DNA from: Pseudomonas parakoreensis | Lineage (GTDB): Bacteria > Pseudomonadota > Gammaproteobacteria > Pseudomonadales > Pseudomonadaceae | Assembly: GCF_021602155.1 (NCBI RefSeq) | Contig: NZ_BQHY01000017.1 | Coordinates: forward strand, 1-64,000 | DNA length: 64,000 bases | Reading direction: 5' to 3' | Notes under the pieces: model-generated | What the model saw: the letters and a program-made list of their open reading frames with translations, nothing else | What the model was told of the DNA's origin: nothing | The model's database searches: none | Shown: positions 19,181 to 28,423 of the stretch, piece after piece | Layout: the number at the start of each line of letters is the position of its first letter | How positions within the stretch are numbered: the first letter of the stretch is position 1 | Made by a program: the position numbers and the translations under genes

Positions 19181-19876
19181 ATGAGCATAGTTCGGACAGC
19201 ATTACCTTTGATTCTGCTAACCAGTGTGTTGACTGGTTGCGCAGGTTTGCAGAAAACCGATTGGCCGACCTGTGCGGCGGTCGGCGGTGTGGTCGGGGCC
19301 GGTCTCGGTGCGACGGAAAGTTCGGCGTGGGCCGGCTACGGCGCACTGTTGGTCGGCGGTACGGCAGCGGCCTATTGCTGGGTGCACGGTGATGGCGACG
19401 AAGACGGCGACGGTGTGCCGGACAGCCGCGACAAGTGCCCGCACACGCCTAAAGGCGTGCAGGTCGATGCTGACGGCTGCCCTCCACCAGCCCCGGCGCC
19501 TGTGGTAGAAGAGGCGGTTGTGGTCAAGGAAGAAACCATCGTCATCCGCGATGTGCACTTCCAGTTCGACAAAGCCACCCTGACCGGCTCCGATAAACAG
19601 GTGCTGGACAAAGTTGCCACGCGCCTGAAACAAGAGTCGTCCACGGCGCAACTGACCGTGACCGGTCACACCGACAGCGTGGGCAGCGATGCCTACAACA
19701 AGAAACTGTCGGATCGTCGTGCGCACTCGGTGGTGGAATACCTGATCCAGCAAGGTGTGCCGCGTGCCAGCTTCGTTTCGGTCTCGGGCATGGGTGAAAG
19801 CCAGCCAGTGGCGGATAACAAAACCGCTGACGGTCGCGCACAGAACCGTCGTACCGAAATCAAAATCGTCCGCTAG
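19181..19876 (+). CDS. OmpA-family lipoprotein with acidic Ca-binding-type repeat (copy 1)
   Basis: The 231-residue protein has a lipobox LTGC (Cys20), a glycine-rich membrane-associated segment (GGVVGAGLGATESSAWAGYG), a thrombospondin-type-3-like acidic stretch (DGDEDGDGVPDSRDKCP), and a C-terminal OmpA peptidoglycan-binding domain (VHFQFDKATL, GHTDSVGSDAYN, NRRTEI). It probably links the outer membrane to peptidoglycan. A CAGGAG ribosome site precedes the ATG. The next gene is a paralog in the same orientation. Confidence 0.93.
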   Translation: MSIVRTALPLILLTSVLTGCAGLQKTDWPTCAAVGGVVGAGLGATESSAWAGYGALLVGGTAAAYCWVHGDGDEDGDGVPDSRDKCPHTPKGVQVDADGCPPPAPAPVVEEAVVVKEETIVIRDVHFQFDKATLTGSDKQVLDKVATRLKQESSTAQLTVTGHTDSVGSDAYNKKLSDRRAHSVVEYLIQQGVPRASFVSVSGMGESQPVADNKTADGRAQNRRTEIKIVR

Positions 19877-19883
19877 CCCCTCA

Positions 19884-19914
19884 CGCATCCGCGGCTTGTG
19901 CAGTCGCGGATGCG
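19884..19914 (+). terminator. Stem-loop between the tandem OmpA genes
   Basis: A perfect 10-bp stem (CGCATCCGCG / CGCGGATGCG) with an 11-nt loop begins 7 nt after the first OmpA stop. Only a weak T-rich tail (CGTCTTTA) follows, so termination may be partial. Confidence 0.65.
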
Positions 19915-19966
19915 CGTCTTTACTCCTGTGTAACCGGTATGGGCCGGTGACACAGGAGCTTTCACA

Positions 19967-20689
19967 ATGACTGTTTTCTCAAGGTCCGTCTTGCCGGTGC
20001 TGCTGCTGGGCAGCTTGCTCACCGGTTGCGCCACTCACAGCGACGGCGACGCGCCCCTCAATCAACGTACGTGGCCGATTTGCAGCCTGATCGGCGGGCT
20101 GGTAGGTGGCGGCCTTGGCGCCATTGAAAGTGGCGGCTGGGCCGGTGGCGGTGCCGCGCTGGGGATCCTTACCGGCGGGCTGATCTGTTATGCCCAGGAT
20201 GGCGATGAAGATGGCGATGGCGTGTTCGATCGCCGCGACCGTTGTCCGGACACTCCGGCCAATACCCCGGTCGATCATCGTGGTTGTCCGCTGCCGCAAT
20301 ACCCGGTCACGGAAAAAGCGCCCGAGCCTGCACCGCAATCGGAAGTCATCACCCTCAGCGATGCCGGCAATGTGTTGTTCGATTTCGACAAGTCGGACCT
20401 GACCCCAGCCGCGAAAGCCCAGCTCGATACGCTGATGGACAAGTTGCGCAATGCTGACGTGGTCAGCATCAAGGTTATCGGCCATACCGACAGCAAGGGT
20501 TCGGACGCCTATAACCAGGCGTTGTCGGAGCGGCGTGCCAGCAGTGTGGCGGCGTATCTGCTGAGCCAGGGCCTGGAACCGGCCAAACTGACCAGCGAAG
20601 GGCGCGGCGAGAGCGAGCCGGTGGCCGATAACGCGACGGACGAAGGGCGGGCGAAAAACCGTCGGGTGGAGTTGCATATCAATCGCTAG
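19967..20689 (+). CDS. OmpA-family lipoprotein with acidic Ca-binding-type repeat (copy 2)
   Basis: This 240-residue paralog of the previous gene has the same order: lipobox LTGC (Cys18), glycine-rich segment, acidic DGDEDGDGVFDRRDRCP repeat, and OmpA C-terminal domain (VLFDFDKSDLTP, GHTDSKGSDAYNQ, NRRVEL). The two probably arose by tandem duplication and then diverged in the linker, which here is Pro/Glu-rich. They may have partly redundant envelope roles. Confidence 0.93.
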   Translation: MTVFSRSVLPVLLLGSLLTGCATHSDGDAPLNQRTWPICSLIGGLVGGGLGAIESGGWAGGGAALGILTGGLICYAQDGDEDGDGVFDRRDRCPDTPANTPVDHRGCPLPQYPVTEKAPEPAPQSEVITLSDAGNVLFDFDKSDLTPAAKAQLDTLMDKLRNADVVSIKVIGHTDSKGSDAYNQALSERRASSVAAYLLSQGLEPAKLTSEGRGESEPVADNATDEGRAKNRRVELHINR

Positions 20690-20716
20690 GACTTGTCTGT
20701 AGTCCGCAGGCTAGAG

Positions 20717-20749
20717 CTGCCGGGCGACGATCATCGTCGAACCGGCAGC
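20717..20749. other. Nested stem-loop after the second OmpA gene
   Basis: GCTGCCGG / CCGGCAGC forms an outer 8-bp stem, and CGACGAT / ATCGTCG an inner one. No T run follows directly, so it could be an mRNA-stabilising or attenuating structure rather than a simple terminator. Confidence 0.5.
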
Positions 20750-20851
20750 GATCCGACGACTGACAAAAGTTTTTTCTTTTGCCCCTCTGGCTTATCCCCC
20801 GCGTAAGCCGTTACTGTGCGCCCAAAGAATAATTCCGAGACGGGGGAGCGT

Positions 20852-21127
20852 ATGAAGGTTTTCTGGGGGCTGGGGCGTTTGCTGACCCTGCTGTTCTGGT
20901 GCGTGGTGGTGGTCAATCTGCTGCTGCCGTTTGTGCATCCGCTGCATCTGCTGGTCAATCTGGCTGGCGCCTTGTTGCTGGCGCTGCATGGGCTGGAGTT
21001 GCTGTTCTCTCGCCTCAAGGGGCGTGCCAACCCGTGGCGCGATCGTCTGCGCATCCTGCTGTTCGGCGTTTTTCACCTGCAAACCATCCCGGCCCCGGCC
21101 GCTCCGGAGGCTTCTTCCCATGCGTAA
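20852..21127 (+). CDS. DUF1145 small inner-membrane protein
   Basis: The 91-residue protein has two hydrophobic helices (LLTLLFWCVVVVNLLLPF and HLLVNLAGALLLALHGLELLF), then a basic segment. This matches DUF1145. The start at 20852 follows GGGGAG by a good distance; a longer in-frame start lacks a ribosome site. Its last 8 bases overlap the start of the collagen-like gene, suggesting translational coupling. Confidence 0.82.
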   Translation: MKVFWGLGRLLTLLFWCVVVVNLLLPFVHPLHLLVNLAGALLLALHGLELLFSRLKGRANPWRDRLRILLFGVFHLQTIPAPAAPEASSHA

Positions 21128-21878
21128 ACTTTGCCTGCTTGCTGCATTCATCAGTCCCCTGGCCTGCGCCCAGGTGGTCAGTGTCGAAACCAATTCCCTG
21201 ATGCGTTTGCCCAACACGGCCAGCACCCTGCAGCTGGAGCGGCTGGACGTCGCGGACTACGGCACCTTGCTGATTCCTGCCAACGTGACCGAGCTGACCG
21301 TCGGCGAATTGCGTCTGGGTCACGAAGCACGCATCGCGATCGTCCCGAGCGAACAGGCGCTGGATATGAAAGTCATTCGTGCCGAACTGTCTGAAGGCAG
21401 CCTGATCACCGCGCGCGGTGCGCCGGGCACGTATGAGAAAGCCGCCCGTGCCGGGCGCAATCTGAATTTGCAGTTCAAGGCCTTGAGCGCGCCAAAACTG
21501 TTTGTGGATGCTCGCGGCGGTACCGGCGCGCCGGGTTTTGTTGGCCTCGATGGCGGCAACGGTGAGGATCCGGGCTGCACCTGGGGCGCGGCCGGTCACG
21601 GATTTGATGGCAGCAACGGTAGCGATGGCCAGCCGGGAGCGCCGGGAGCGCTGGTGCGCCTGGAAGTGCCGCGTGAGTTTCCGGCTGAGCTGATCAAGGT
21701 CAACGTCGCGGGCGGCGCCGGCGGCCCGGCGGGTGTCGGCGGCAAGGCCGGCCAGGGTGGCAAGTCCAAGGGCTGCCTGGTGTATCGCGCCGATGGCGGC
21801 AAGAACGGCAAGCCCGGGGCGGATGGTCAGCCTGGACCGACGGGTGCGGCGGGGGCGGTGACTGTGCAGCGCCTCTAA
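21120..21878 (+). CDS. Secreted collagen-like protein
   Basis: The 252-residue product has a signal peptide (about residues 1-17, ending ACAQ). An ordinary N-terminal beta-type domain reaches about residue 130. Glycine-rich segments with many G-x-y triplets follow: GTGAPGFVGLDGGNG, GSDGQPGAPGA, GGPAGVGGKAGQGGK and GKPGADGQPGPTGAAGA. The triplet runs are interrupted, so a short or irregular triple helix is possible rather than certain. Four Cys residues could form disulfides. It overlaps the DUF1145 gene by 8 bases. Function is unknown. Confidence 0.8.
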   Translation: MRKLCLLAAFISPLACAQVVSVETNSLMRLPNTASTLQLERLDVADYGTLLIPANVTELTVGELRLGHEARIAIVPSEQALDMKVIRAELSEGSLITARGAPGTYEKAARAGRNLNLQFKALSAPKLFVDARGGTGAPGFVGLDGGNGEDPGCTWGAAGHGFDGSNGSDGQPGAPGALVRLEVPREFPAELIKVNVAGGAGGPAGVGGKAGQGGKSKGCLVYRADGGKNGKPGADGQPGPTGAAGAVTVQRL

Positions 21879-21892
21879 AACGCAGCACTCTT

Positions 21893-21927
21893 GATTGTGG
21901 TGAGGGGATCTATCCCCTCATCACAAA
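21893..21927. repeat. Short palindromic repeat, relative of 10627-10757
   Basis: TTGTGGTGAGGGGAT and the near-inverse ATCCCCTCATCACAA abut after the collagen-like stop. It may act as a bidirectional transcription end between convergent genes. Confidence 0.75.
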
Positions 21928-21947
21928 AAGTGCAGGTCGTCAGCGGG

Positions 21948-22412
21948 TCAGAACATCGGCCGCGCCGCCGCAATCGCCACCAGCACCAACCCCACAATCA
22001 GATTGATCCCCACCACCCGGCGAATCCGCCCCAGCACCGCCGCACCCACCGGCCATTCTTTGGCTTCAACGGCTTTGCGCAACTCTGGCAGCATCAAACC
22101 CTGAATCCGGATAAACAGCGCCGTCATCACCACATACAGTCCGATCATCACCTGCACGTATTTCGGCGCGGTCTCGAAGCCGACCTGCTGCAAGTGCAAC
22201 ATGCCCACGCCGCTGATCGGCAACAGGATCACCGCGACCCAGACCCAGCGGAAAAAACCTTGAAACACTTCTACCCACAAGGTCAGGCGGGCAGGGCCGT
22301 CGAGCGCCTTCACCGCCGCGGGGCGCAGGACCATCCAGGCGAAAAACATACCGCCGACCCAGACCAGGGCGGACAGGACATGCAGTGGATAAACGAGGCT
22401 AAAAGGTGTCAT
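21948..22412 (-). CDS. CopD-family integral membrane protein
   Basis: The 154-residue protein has four predicted transmembrane helices and the conserved openings YPLHVLSALVWVGGMFFAWMVLRP and LPISGVGMLHL, as in the CopD domain. His residues sit within helices, as in metal- or heme-binding relatives. No cop genes are nearby, so a copper role is unproven. Confidence 0.85.
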   Translation of the reverse strand: MTPFSLVYPLHVLSALVWVGGMFFAWMVLRPAAVKALDGPARLTLWVEVFQGFFRWVWVAVILLPISGVGMLHLQQVGFETAPKYVQVMIGLYVVMTALFIRIQGLMLPELRKAVEAKEWPVGAAVLGRIRRVVGINLIVGLVLVAIAAARPMF

Positions 22413-22510
22413 TGGGGTACTCCGTTCTGCGCGGGACTGATTAGCGGGGTATGATAGCGGCCGATCCGAACTACTGAAAATTTATCCAGCGTTTTTACGC
22501 CCGACATTCA

Positions 22511-24655
22511 ATGATCAGCACTGAACTCAAAACCACGATCCAGGGCGCCTATTCGCGTTTTCTTGAAGCCAAGAGCCTCAAACCGCGTTACGGCCAGCGC
22601 CTGATGATCGCCGAAGTCGCCAAAGTCCTCGGGGATATCGACACCGACGACGAAGGCCGGCGCAGTGGCGATCCCGCGATTGTCGCGGTGGAAGCCGGCA
22701 CCGGTACCGGCAAGACCGTGGCCTACAGCCTGGCGGCAATTCCCACGGCGAAGCTGGCCGGCAAGCGTCTGGTGATCGCCACCGCGACCGTGGCCCTGCA
22801 AGAGCAGATCGTCTACAAGGACTTGCCCGACCTGATGCGCAACAGCGGGCTGAACTTCAGCTTTGCGCTGGCCAAGGGCCGTGGCCGTTACATGTGCCTG
22901 TCCAAGCTCGACATGTTGTTGCAGGAAGGCCACGCGCAAACTGCCACCGCGCAGCTGTTTGAAGAAGAAGGCTTCAAGATCGAGGTCGATGAGGCCAGTC
23001 AGAAGCTGTTCACCAGCATGATCGAGAAGCTCGCCGGCAATAAATGGGACGGCGACCGTGACAGCTGGCCCAACGCTCTCGAAGATGCCGACTGGGCACG
23101 GCTGACCACCGATCACAGCCAATGCACCAACCGCCATTGCCCGAATTTTGGCCAGTGCGCCTTTTACAAGGCGCGCGAAGGCATGGGCAAGGTCGATGTG
23201 ATCGTCACCAACCACGACATGGTGCTGGCTGACCTGGCCCTCGGCGGCGGTGCGGTGCTGCCGGATCCGCGTGACACCATTTACGTGTTCGACGAAGGCC
23301 ATCACCTGCCGGACAAGGCCATCGGCCACTTCGCTCATTACACGCGCCTGCGTTCCACCGCCGACTGGCTGGAAACCACGGCGAAGAACCTCACCAAACT
23401 GTTGGCCCAGCATCCGTTGCCGGGTGACCTCGGCAAGCTGATCGAGCAGGTGCCGGAGCTGGCGCGGGAGATCAAGACCCAGCAGCAGTTCATGTTCACC
23501 GTGTGCGAGCAGATTGCCGATTTCAAACCCGGCGAAGACGTCGAAGGTCGCGAGCGGCCACGCCATCGTTTCGTCGGCGGGGTGATTCCCGAGCACATGC
23601 GCGAAATGGGCATCGAGCTGAAGAAGGGCTATTCACGTCTCAACGACCTGTTCACCCGTCTGACCGACCTGCTCAAGGAAGGCATGGACGGCGAGGTCAA
23701 CATCGGCATTGCCAGCAATCAGGCCGAAGAGTGGTATCCGCTGTTCGGCAGCCTGTTGTCCCGTGCCTCGGGCAACTGGGAACTGTGGACCGCGTTCACC
23801 GCCGAAGACCCGGAGGACAGCCCGCCGATGGCCCGCTGGCTGACGCTGGCCGAAAGCGGCTCGCTGTTCGACATCGAGGTCAACGCCAGCCCGATTCTCG
23901 CCGCAGAAACCCTGCGCCGCAGCCTGTGGAACGTCGCCTACGGCTGCCTCGTAACGTCGGCAACGCTGACCGCGCTGGGCACCTTTGACCGGTTCCGCAT
24001 GCGCGCCGGGCTGCCGAAGAAAGCCGTCACCGCTGTGGTGCCGAGCCCGTTTCATCACGCCGACGCCGGCGTGTTGCGCGTGCCGGACCTCAAGGCTGAT
24101 CCGCGTGATGCGGCGGCCCACACGGCGGCGATCATCCGCGATCTGCCGGAACTGGTGGAAGGCTCGCGCGGCAGTCTGGTGCTGTTCTCTTCGCGCAAAC
24201 AGATGCAGGACGTGTTCGACGGCCTCGACCGCGACTGGCGCAAACAAGTGTTCATTCAAGGCAATCTGTCGAAACAGGAAACCCTGAACAAGCACAAGGC
24301 GCGGGTCGATGGCGGCGATTCCAGCGTGCTGTTCGGCCTCGCCAGTTTCGCCGAAGGGGTGGACTTGCCGGGCGCCTACTGCGAGCACGTGGTGATCGCC
24401 AAGATCCCGTTCTCGGTGCCGGACGATCCGGTCGAGGCGGCGCTGTCGGAGTGGATCGAGGCCCGGGGCGGCAATCCGTTCATGGAAATCTCGGTGCCCG
24501 ACGCATCCTTGAAACTGGTTCAGGCCTGCGGCCGTCTGCTGCGTACCGAAGAAGATCGCGGCACCATCACTTTGCTCGATCGGCGCCTGGTCACCCAGCG
24601 CTACGGCAAGGCGATCCTCAATGCGTTGCCGCCATTCCGTCGTGAAATATCCTGA
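22511..24655 (+). CDS. dinG: ATP-dependent DNA helicase DinG
   Basis: The 714-residue XPD-like 5'-3' helicase matches the usual length (716 in E. coli). It shows Walker A EAGTGTGKT, the four-cysteine iron-sulfur cluster region (MCLSK... QCTNRHCPNFGQC), DEGH box (VFDEGHHLPD) and the late motifs GSLVLFSSRKQM and QACGRLLRT. DinG resolves R-loops and G-quadruplexes in replication repair. No LexA box was found upstream, so SOS control is not evident here. It is divergent from the CopD-like gene. Confidence 0.96.
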   Translation: MISTELKTTIQGAYSRFLEAKSLKPRYGQRLMIAEVAKVLGDIDTDDEGRRSGDPAIVAVEAGTGTGKTVAYSLAAIPTAKLAGKRLVIATATVALQEQIVYKDLPDLMRNSGLNFSFALAKGRGRYMCLSKLDMLLQEGHAQTATAQLFEEEGFKIEVDEASQKLFTSMIEKLAGNKWDGDRDSWPNALEDADWARLTTDHSQCTNRHCPNFGQCAFYKAREGMGKVDVIVTNHDMVLADLALGGGAVLPDPRDTIYVFDEGHHLPDKAIGHFAHYTRLRSTADWLETTAKNLTKLLAQHPLPGDLGKLIEQVPELAREIKTQQQFMFTVCEQIADFKPGEDVEGRERPRHRFVGGVIPEHMREMGIELKKGYSRLNDLFTRLTDLLKEGMDGEVNIGIASNQAEEWYPLFGSLLSRASGNWELWTAFTAEDPEDSPPMARWLTLAESGSLFDIEVNASPILAAETLRRSLWNVAYGCLVTSATLTALGTFDRFRMRAGLPKKAVTAVVPSPFHHADAGVLRVPDLKADPRDAAAHTAAIIRDLPELVEGSRGSLVLFSSRKQMQDVFDGLDRDWRKQVFIQGNLSKQETLNKHKARVDGGDSSVLFGLASFAEGVDLPGAYCEHVVIAKIPFSVPDDPVEAALSEWIEARGGNPFMEISVPDASLKLVQACGRLLRTEEDRGTITLLDRRLVTQRYGKAILNALPPFRREIS

Positions 24656-24747
24656 GACAACGGTGGGCAGTTTTGCCCGCCGCGCTGTCTATCTCTCTGC
24701 CATGCTTTTCCATTGGCCTTTTGGTCGTTAGGGAGAACTCTGTTCTT

Positions 24748-27087
24748 ATGATTCGCCGTTCGTTGCCTGCCGTATTCGCCTTGATTTTCGCTGCCCCGTT
24801 ACTGGCGGCGCCTGCGGGTCAGCAGACCCTGTTCAACTTCGTTCGCCCTGCCGATGTGGTGAAAGTTGTCACCGAAAACACTGATCTGCCACAAGCCAAC
24901 GCCGAGCAAACCCCGGAAGGTGAAGTGCTGCGCCGGGTGACGTTCAACCCGGTAGCCCGCCCGACCCTGCGCCTGACCCCGCAGACCGGCGCCTGGGACT
25001 GGTCGCAGTCGGGCATGATGAGCCTGCGTCTGCAAAGCGCAATGAACTGGGCCGTGACGGTTTACGTGCAAATCCAGAGCAACAACGGCCAGACCCTGAC
25101 CAGCCGCGTTGACCTGCCGGCCGGCCCTGCGCAAACCCTGCTGGTGCCGCTGGTGGCGACCTCGCCACTGAGCCAGGGCATGAAGGCCGGGCCGCCGATG
25201 CCGATGACCGTCGATGGCCAGCGCATTCTGCTGGCCAGCAGCAGCGGCGAACTGGATCGCAGCCAGGTGGTGTCGGTCAGCCTGTGGATGGATCAGCCGA
25301 AAGCCGCGCAAAGCCTGCTGCTCGAACGTTTCGGTGTGCAGGACGGCGATGCCGTGACCCGGGCCGTCTACGGCAATCTGGTGGACGCCTACGGGCAGTT
25401 GACCCGCAGCAAATGGCCGGAAAAAATCAGCAACGACGAACAACTGAAATCTGCCGCCGCCAAGGAACAGCAACAGCTGAAAACCTGGCTGGCCGAGCGC
25501 GAAAAATCTTCGCTGGACAAGTTCGGTGGCTGGAATAAGGGGCCGGCGTTCAAGGCCAGCGGCTTTTTCCGCACTGAAAAGCGTGACGGTCGCTGGTATC
25601 TGGTGACCCCTGAAGGGCATCCGTTCTATTCGCTGGGGGTCAACACCGTCAGCCCGCAGGTCAACCAGACCTACGTGGCCGGGCGTGAGTGGATGTTCGA
25701 ATCCCTGCCCAAGCCTGACGAACCACTTGCCAGTCATTTCGGCGAAGGCGATAACCGTGGCGGCAACGGTGCCGATCAGGGCCGAGGCTATGGCAACGGG
25801 CGCTGGTACGATTTTTACGGCGCCAACCTGCAACGCCTGTACGGTGAACCTTGCGCGGCACAGGCGCATGCCGAACCGCCAGCCGCGCCGTGCAAGGCCA
25901 CGGTCGATCAGCAGAAGTGGGCCACCCACACCCTCGACCGCCTGCAGGCCTGGGGCTTCAACACGGTCGGCAACTGGAGTGCCGACGCGCTCGCCGACGC
26001 CGAGCGGGTGCCGTACACCTTGCCGCTGTCGATCGTCGGCGACTACACCAGCATCAGCACCGGCAGCGACTGGTGGGGCGGCATGCCTGATCCGTTCGAC
26101 CCGCGTTTCGCCATGGCCACCGAGCGCGCCGTGGCCATCGCCGCCCGCGATCATCGTGATGATCCGTGGCTGATCGGCTACTACGCCGACAACGAACTGG
26201 CCTGGGCCGGTCCGGGCGATGATCCGCAGTCGCGCTATGCCCTGGCCTATGGCACGTTGAAGATGACTACCGACGTGCCGGCCAAACGCGCGTTTCTCAA
26301 GCAGCTGCGCGACAAGTACCGCAACCAGGCGGGCCTGTCGAAAGCCTGGGGCATTGATCTGCCGGCATGGGAGTTGATGGAAGACCCGGGTTTCGTGCCA
26401 CCGATGCCGAATCCGGAGCACCCGGAAATCGAAAACGACTTCAAATACTTCCAGAAGGTGTTCGCCGACACCTACTTCAAAACCATCTCCGATTCGCTGA
26501 AGTGGCACGCGCCGAATCAGTTGCTGCTCGGTGGTCGTTTCGCCACCAGCACCCCGGAAGCCGTGGCGTCCTGTGCACAGTATTGCGACGTGCTGAGTTT
26601 CAACCTGTATACGCTGAAACCGCAGGACGGCTATGACTTCGCCGCTCTGCGTGCCCTCGACAAACCGGTGCTGATTACCGAGTTCAACTTCGGCTCCAGT
26701 GATCGCGGCCCGTTCTGGGGTGGCGTGACGCAACTGGCGAAGGAAGAAGATCGCGGCCCGGCGTATGCCAACTTCCTCAAACAGGCGTTAAGCGAACCGT
26801 CGATTGTCGGCGTGCACTGGTTCCAGTATCTGGATCAACCGGTGACCGGGCGTCTGCTTGATGGCGAGAACGGGCACTTTGGTCTGGTGGGGATTACCGA
26901 TCTGCCGTATCAGGGTTTCGTCGAAGCGGTGCGCAAGAGCAATCTGCAGGCGATCGATCAATTGGGCAAAGAGGCTGAGAAGGCCGCGGCCGCTGTCGGT
27001 CATGAAGCGGAGGGCGGGCGCAAGGGTGAAGCTGGAAAAGGCCCGGGGGCCGGGCATGCGGGTGGGCATTCGGGCAATGGTCATTGA
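24748..27087 (+). CDS. Exported glycoside hydrolase, clan GH-A type (beta-galactosidase/agarase-like)
   Basis: The 779-residue protein begins with a signal peptide (about 1-19, ending LAAPA) at ATG 24748. An N-terminal beta-sandwich domain precedes a TIM-barrel domain with YYADNELAWAG (likely acid/base Glu) and VLITEFNFGSSDRG (likely nucleophile Glu). The C-terminus ends in a Gly/His-rich tail (about residues 755-779) with several HxGGH-like repeats. The natural polysaccharide is unknown. The tail is unusual for the family. Confidence 0.82.
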   Translation: MIRRSLPAVFALIFAAPLLAAPAGQQTLFNFVRPADVVKVVTENTDLPQANAEQTPEGEVLRRVTFNPVARPTLRLTPQTGAWDWSQSGMMSLRLQSAMNWAVTVYVQIQSNNGQTLTSRVDLPAGPAQTLLVPLVATSPLSQGMKAGPPMPMTVDGQRILLASSSGELDRSQVVSVSLWMDQPKAAQSLLLERFGVQDGDAVTRAVYGNLVDAYGQLTRSKWPEKISNDEQLKSAAAKEQQQLKTWLAEREKSSLDKFGGWNKGPAFKASGFFRTEKRDGRWYLVTPEGHPFYSLGVNTVSPQVNQTYVAGREWMFESLPKPDEPLASHFGEGDNRGGNGADQGRGYGNGRWYDFYGANLQRLYGEPCAAQAHAEPPAAPCKATVDQQKWATHTLDRLQAWGFNTVGNWSADALADAERVPYTLPLSIVGDYTSISTGSDWWGGMPDPFDPRFAMATERAVAIAARDHRDDPWLIGYYADNELAWAGPGDDPQSRYALAYGTLKMTTDVPAKRAFLKQLRDKYRNQAGLSKAWGIDLPAWELMEDPGFVPPMPNPEHPEIENDFKYFQKVFADTYFKTISDSLKWHAPNQLLLGGRFATSTPEAVASCAQYCDVLSFNLYTLKPQDGYDFAALRALDKPVLITEFNFGSSDRGPFWGGVTQLAKEEDRGPAYANFLKQALSEPSIVGVHWFQYLDQPVTGRLLDGENGHFGLVGITDLPYQGFVEAVRKSNLQAIDQLGKEAEKAAAAVGHEAEGGRKGEAGKGPGAGHAGGHSGNGH

Positions 27088-27100
27088 GGTTTGATGCCTT

Positions 27101-27174
27101 AAAGTTCGCAGCCTTCGGCAGCTCCTGCAGGGAATGGAATTTTGTAGCAGCTGCCGCAGGCTGCGATCTTTTGA
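27101..27174. repeat. REP pair, diverged left copy
   Basis: A REP core with changes (TTCGCAGCCTTCGGCAG) faces a standard copy. It lies between the glycosidase and the serine-hydrolase genes. Confidence 0.85.
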
Positions 27175-27277
27175 TTTTGCGTTGAAATGACCACCCGGCC
27201 CGCAGCTGTTCCCAAATCCCTCAAGGGCTGGAACAATGCGGGCCACTTTGTAGAGCGTTTTCGCGGGGGAGTTGCGG

Positions 27278-28423
27278 GTGCAGATTCAGGGCCATTACGA
27301 GCTTCAATTCGAAGCGGTGCGCGAGGCTTTCGCGGCACTGTTCGACGATCCCCAGGAACGCGGCGCAGCGCTGTGCATCAAGGTCGGCGGAGAAACCGTC
27401 CTCGACCTCTGGTCCGGTACGGCCGACAAGGACGGTACCGAAGCCTGGCACAGCGACACCATCGCCAACCTGTTCTCCTGCACCAAGACGTTCACTGCGG
27501 TCACCGCGCTGCAACTGGTGGCCGAAGGCAAACTGCAACTGGACGCACCGGTTGCCCGCTACTGGCCGGAATTTGCCGCCGCTGGCAAAGAAACCGTCAC
27601 CCTGCGCCAATTGCTCTGCCATCAGGCCGGTCTGCCAGCGCTGCGCGAGTTGCTGGCGCCCGCCGCCCTCTACGAATGGCAAACCATGGTCGACGCCCTT
27701 GCGGCCGAAGCGCCGTGGTGGACGCCGGGCACCGGTCACGGCTATGCCGCCATCACTTATGGCTGGCTGGTCGGGGAGTTGCTGCGTCGTGCTGACGGTC
27801 GTGGGCCGGGCGATGCCATCGTCGCCCGTGTCGCCAAGCCGCTGGGGCTGGATTTCCACGTCGGTCTGGCTGACGCAGAGTTCCACCGCGTGGCGCATAT
27901 TGCTCGCGGCAAGGGCAATGTCGGCGATGCCGCGGCCCAGCGTCTGCTGCAGGTGACTATGCGCGAACCGACCGCCATGACCACTCGCGCCTTTACTAAT
28001 CCGCCGTCGGTGCTGACCAGCACCAACAAACCGGAATGGCGGCGCATGCAGCAGCCGGCTGCCAATGGTCATGGCAACGCGCGCAGCCTGGCCGGTTTCT
28101 ACGCAGGCTTGCTCGATGGCAGCCTGCTCGAAAGTGAAATGCTCGAAGAACTGACCCGCGAACACAGTTACGGCGAAGACAAGACCTTGCTGACCCGTAC
28201 CCGTTTCGGCCTGGGCTGCATGCTCGATCAGCCGGACATGGCCAATGCCACCTATGGCCTCGGCCCGCGGGCGTTTGGTCATCCGGGGGCGGGCGGTTCG
28301 GTGGGTTTTGCTGATCCCGAGCATGATGTCGCGTTCGGTTTTGTGACAAATACCCTTGGGCCTTACGTCTTGATGGATCCGCGCGCGCAGCAACTGGCGC
28401 GGGTACTTGCCACTTGTCTGTAA
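27278..28423 (+). CDS. Beta-lactamase-fold serine hydrolase (EstB/class C-like)
   Basis: This 381-residue enzyme has the SxxK motif SCTK, a Tyr-containing second motif around HGYAAITYGW and a late HPGAGGS box in place of KTG. It resembles type VIII esterases and class C beta-lactamase relatives. GTG 27278 is chosen because GGGGGA lies 7 nt upstream; the TTG at 27272 is too close to that site. No signal peptide is seen, so it is probably cytoplasmic and more likely an esterase than a penicillinase. Confidence 0.88.
   Translation: MQIQGHYELQFEAVREAFAALFDDPQERGAALCIKVGGETVLDLWSGTADKDGTEAWHSDTIANLFSCTKTFTAVTALQLVAEGKLQLDAPVARYWPEFAAAGKETVTLRQLLCHQAGLPALRELLAPAALYEWQTMVDALAAEAPWWTPGTGHGYAAITYGWLVGELLRRADGRGPGDAIVARVAKPLGLDFHVGLADAEFHRVAHIARGKGNVGDAAAQRLLQVTMREPTAMTTRAFTNPPSVLTSTNKPEWRRMQQPAANGHGNARSLAGFYAGLLDGSLLESEMLEELTREHSYGEDKTLLTRTRFGLGCMLDQPDMANATYGLGPRAFGHPGAGGSVGFADPEHDVAFGFVTNTLGPYVLMDPRAQQLARVLATCL

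Noticed and set aside
22440-22511. LexA (SOS) box expected before dinG
   Set aside because: No CTG-N10-CAG element with the usual T-rich centre was found in the short upstream region.
24799-26733. 644-codon frame antisense to the glycosidase
   Set aside because: Composition is low-complexity His/Arg/Gly with no family features; the sense gene has a signal peptide and catalytic motifs.
27272-27277. TTG 27272 as start of the serine hydrolase
   Set aside because: The GGGGGA ribosome site ends 1 nt before it; the GTG at 27278 has correct spacing.
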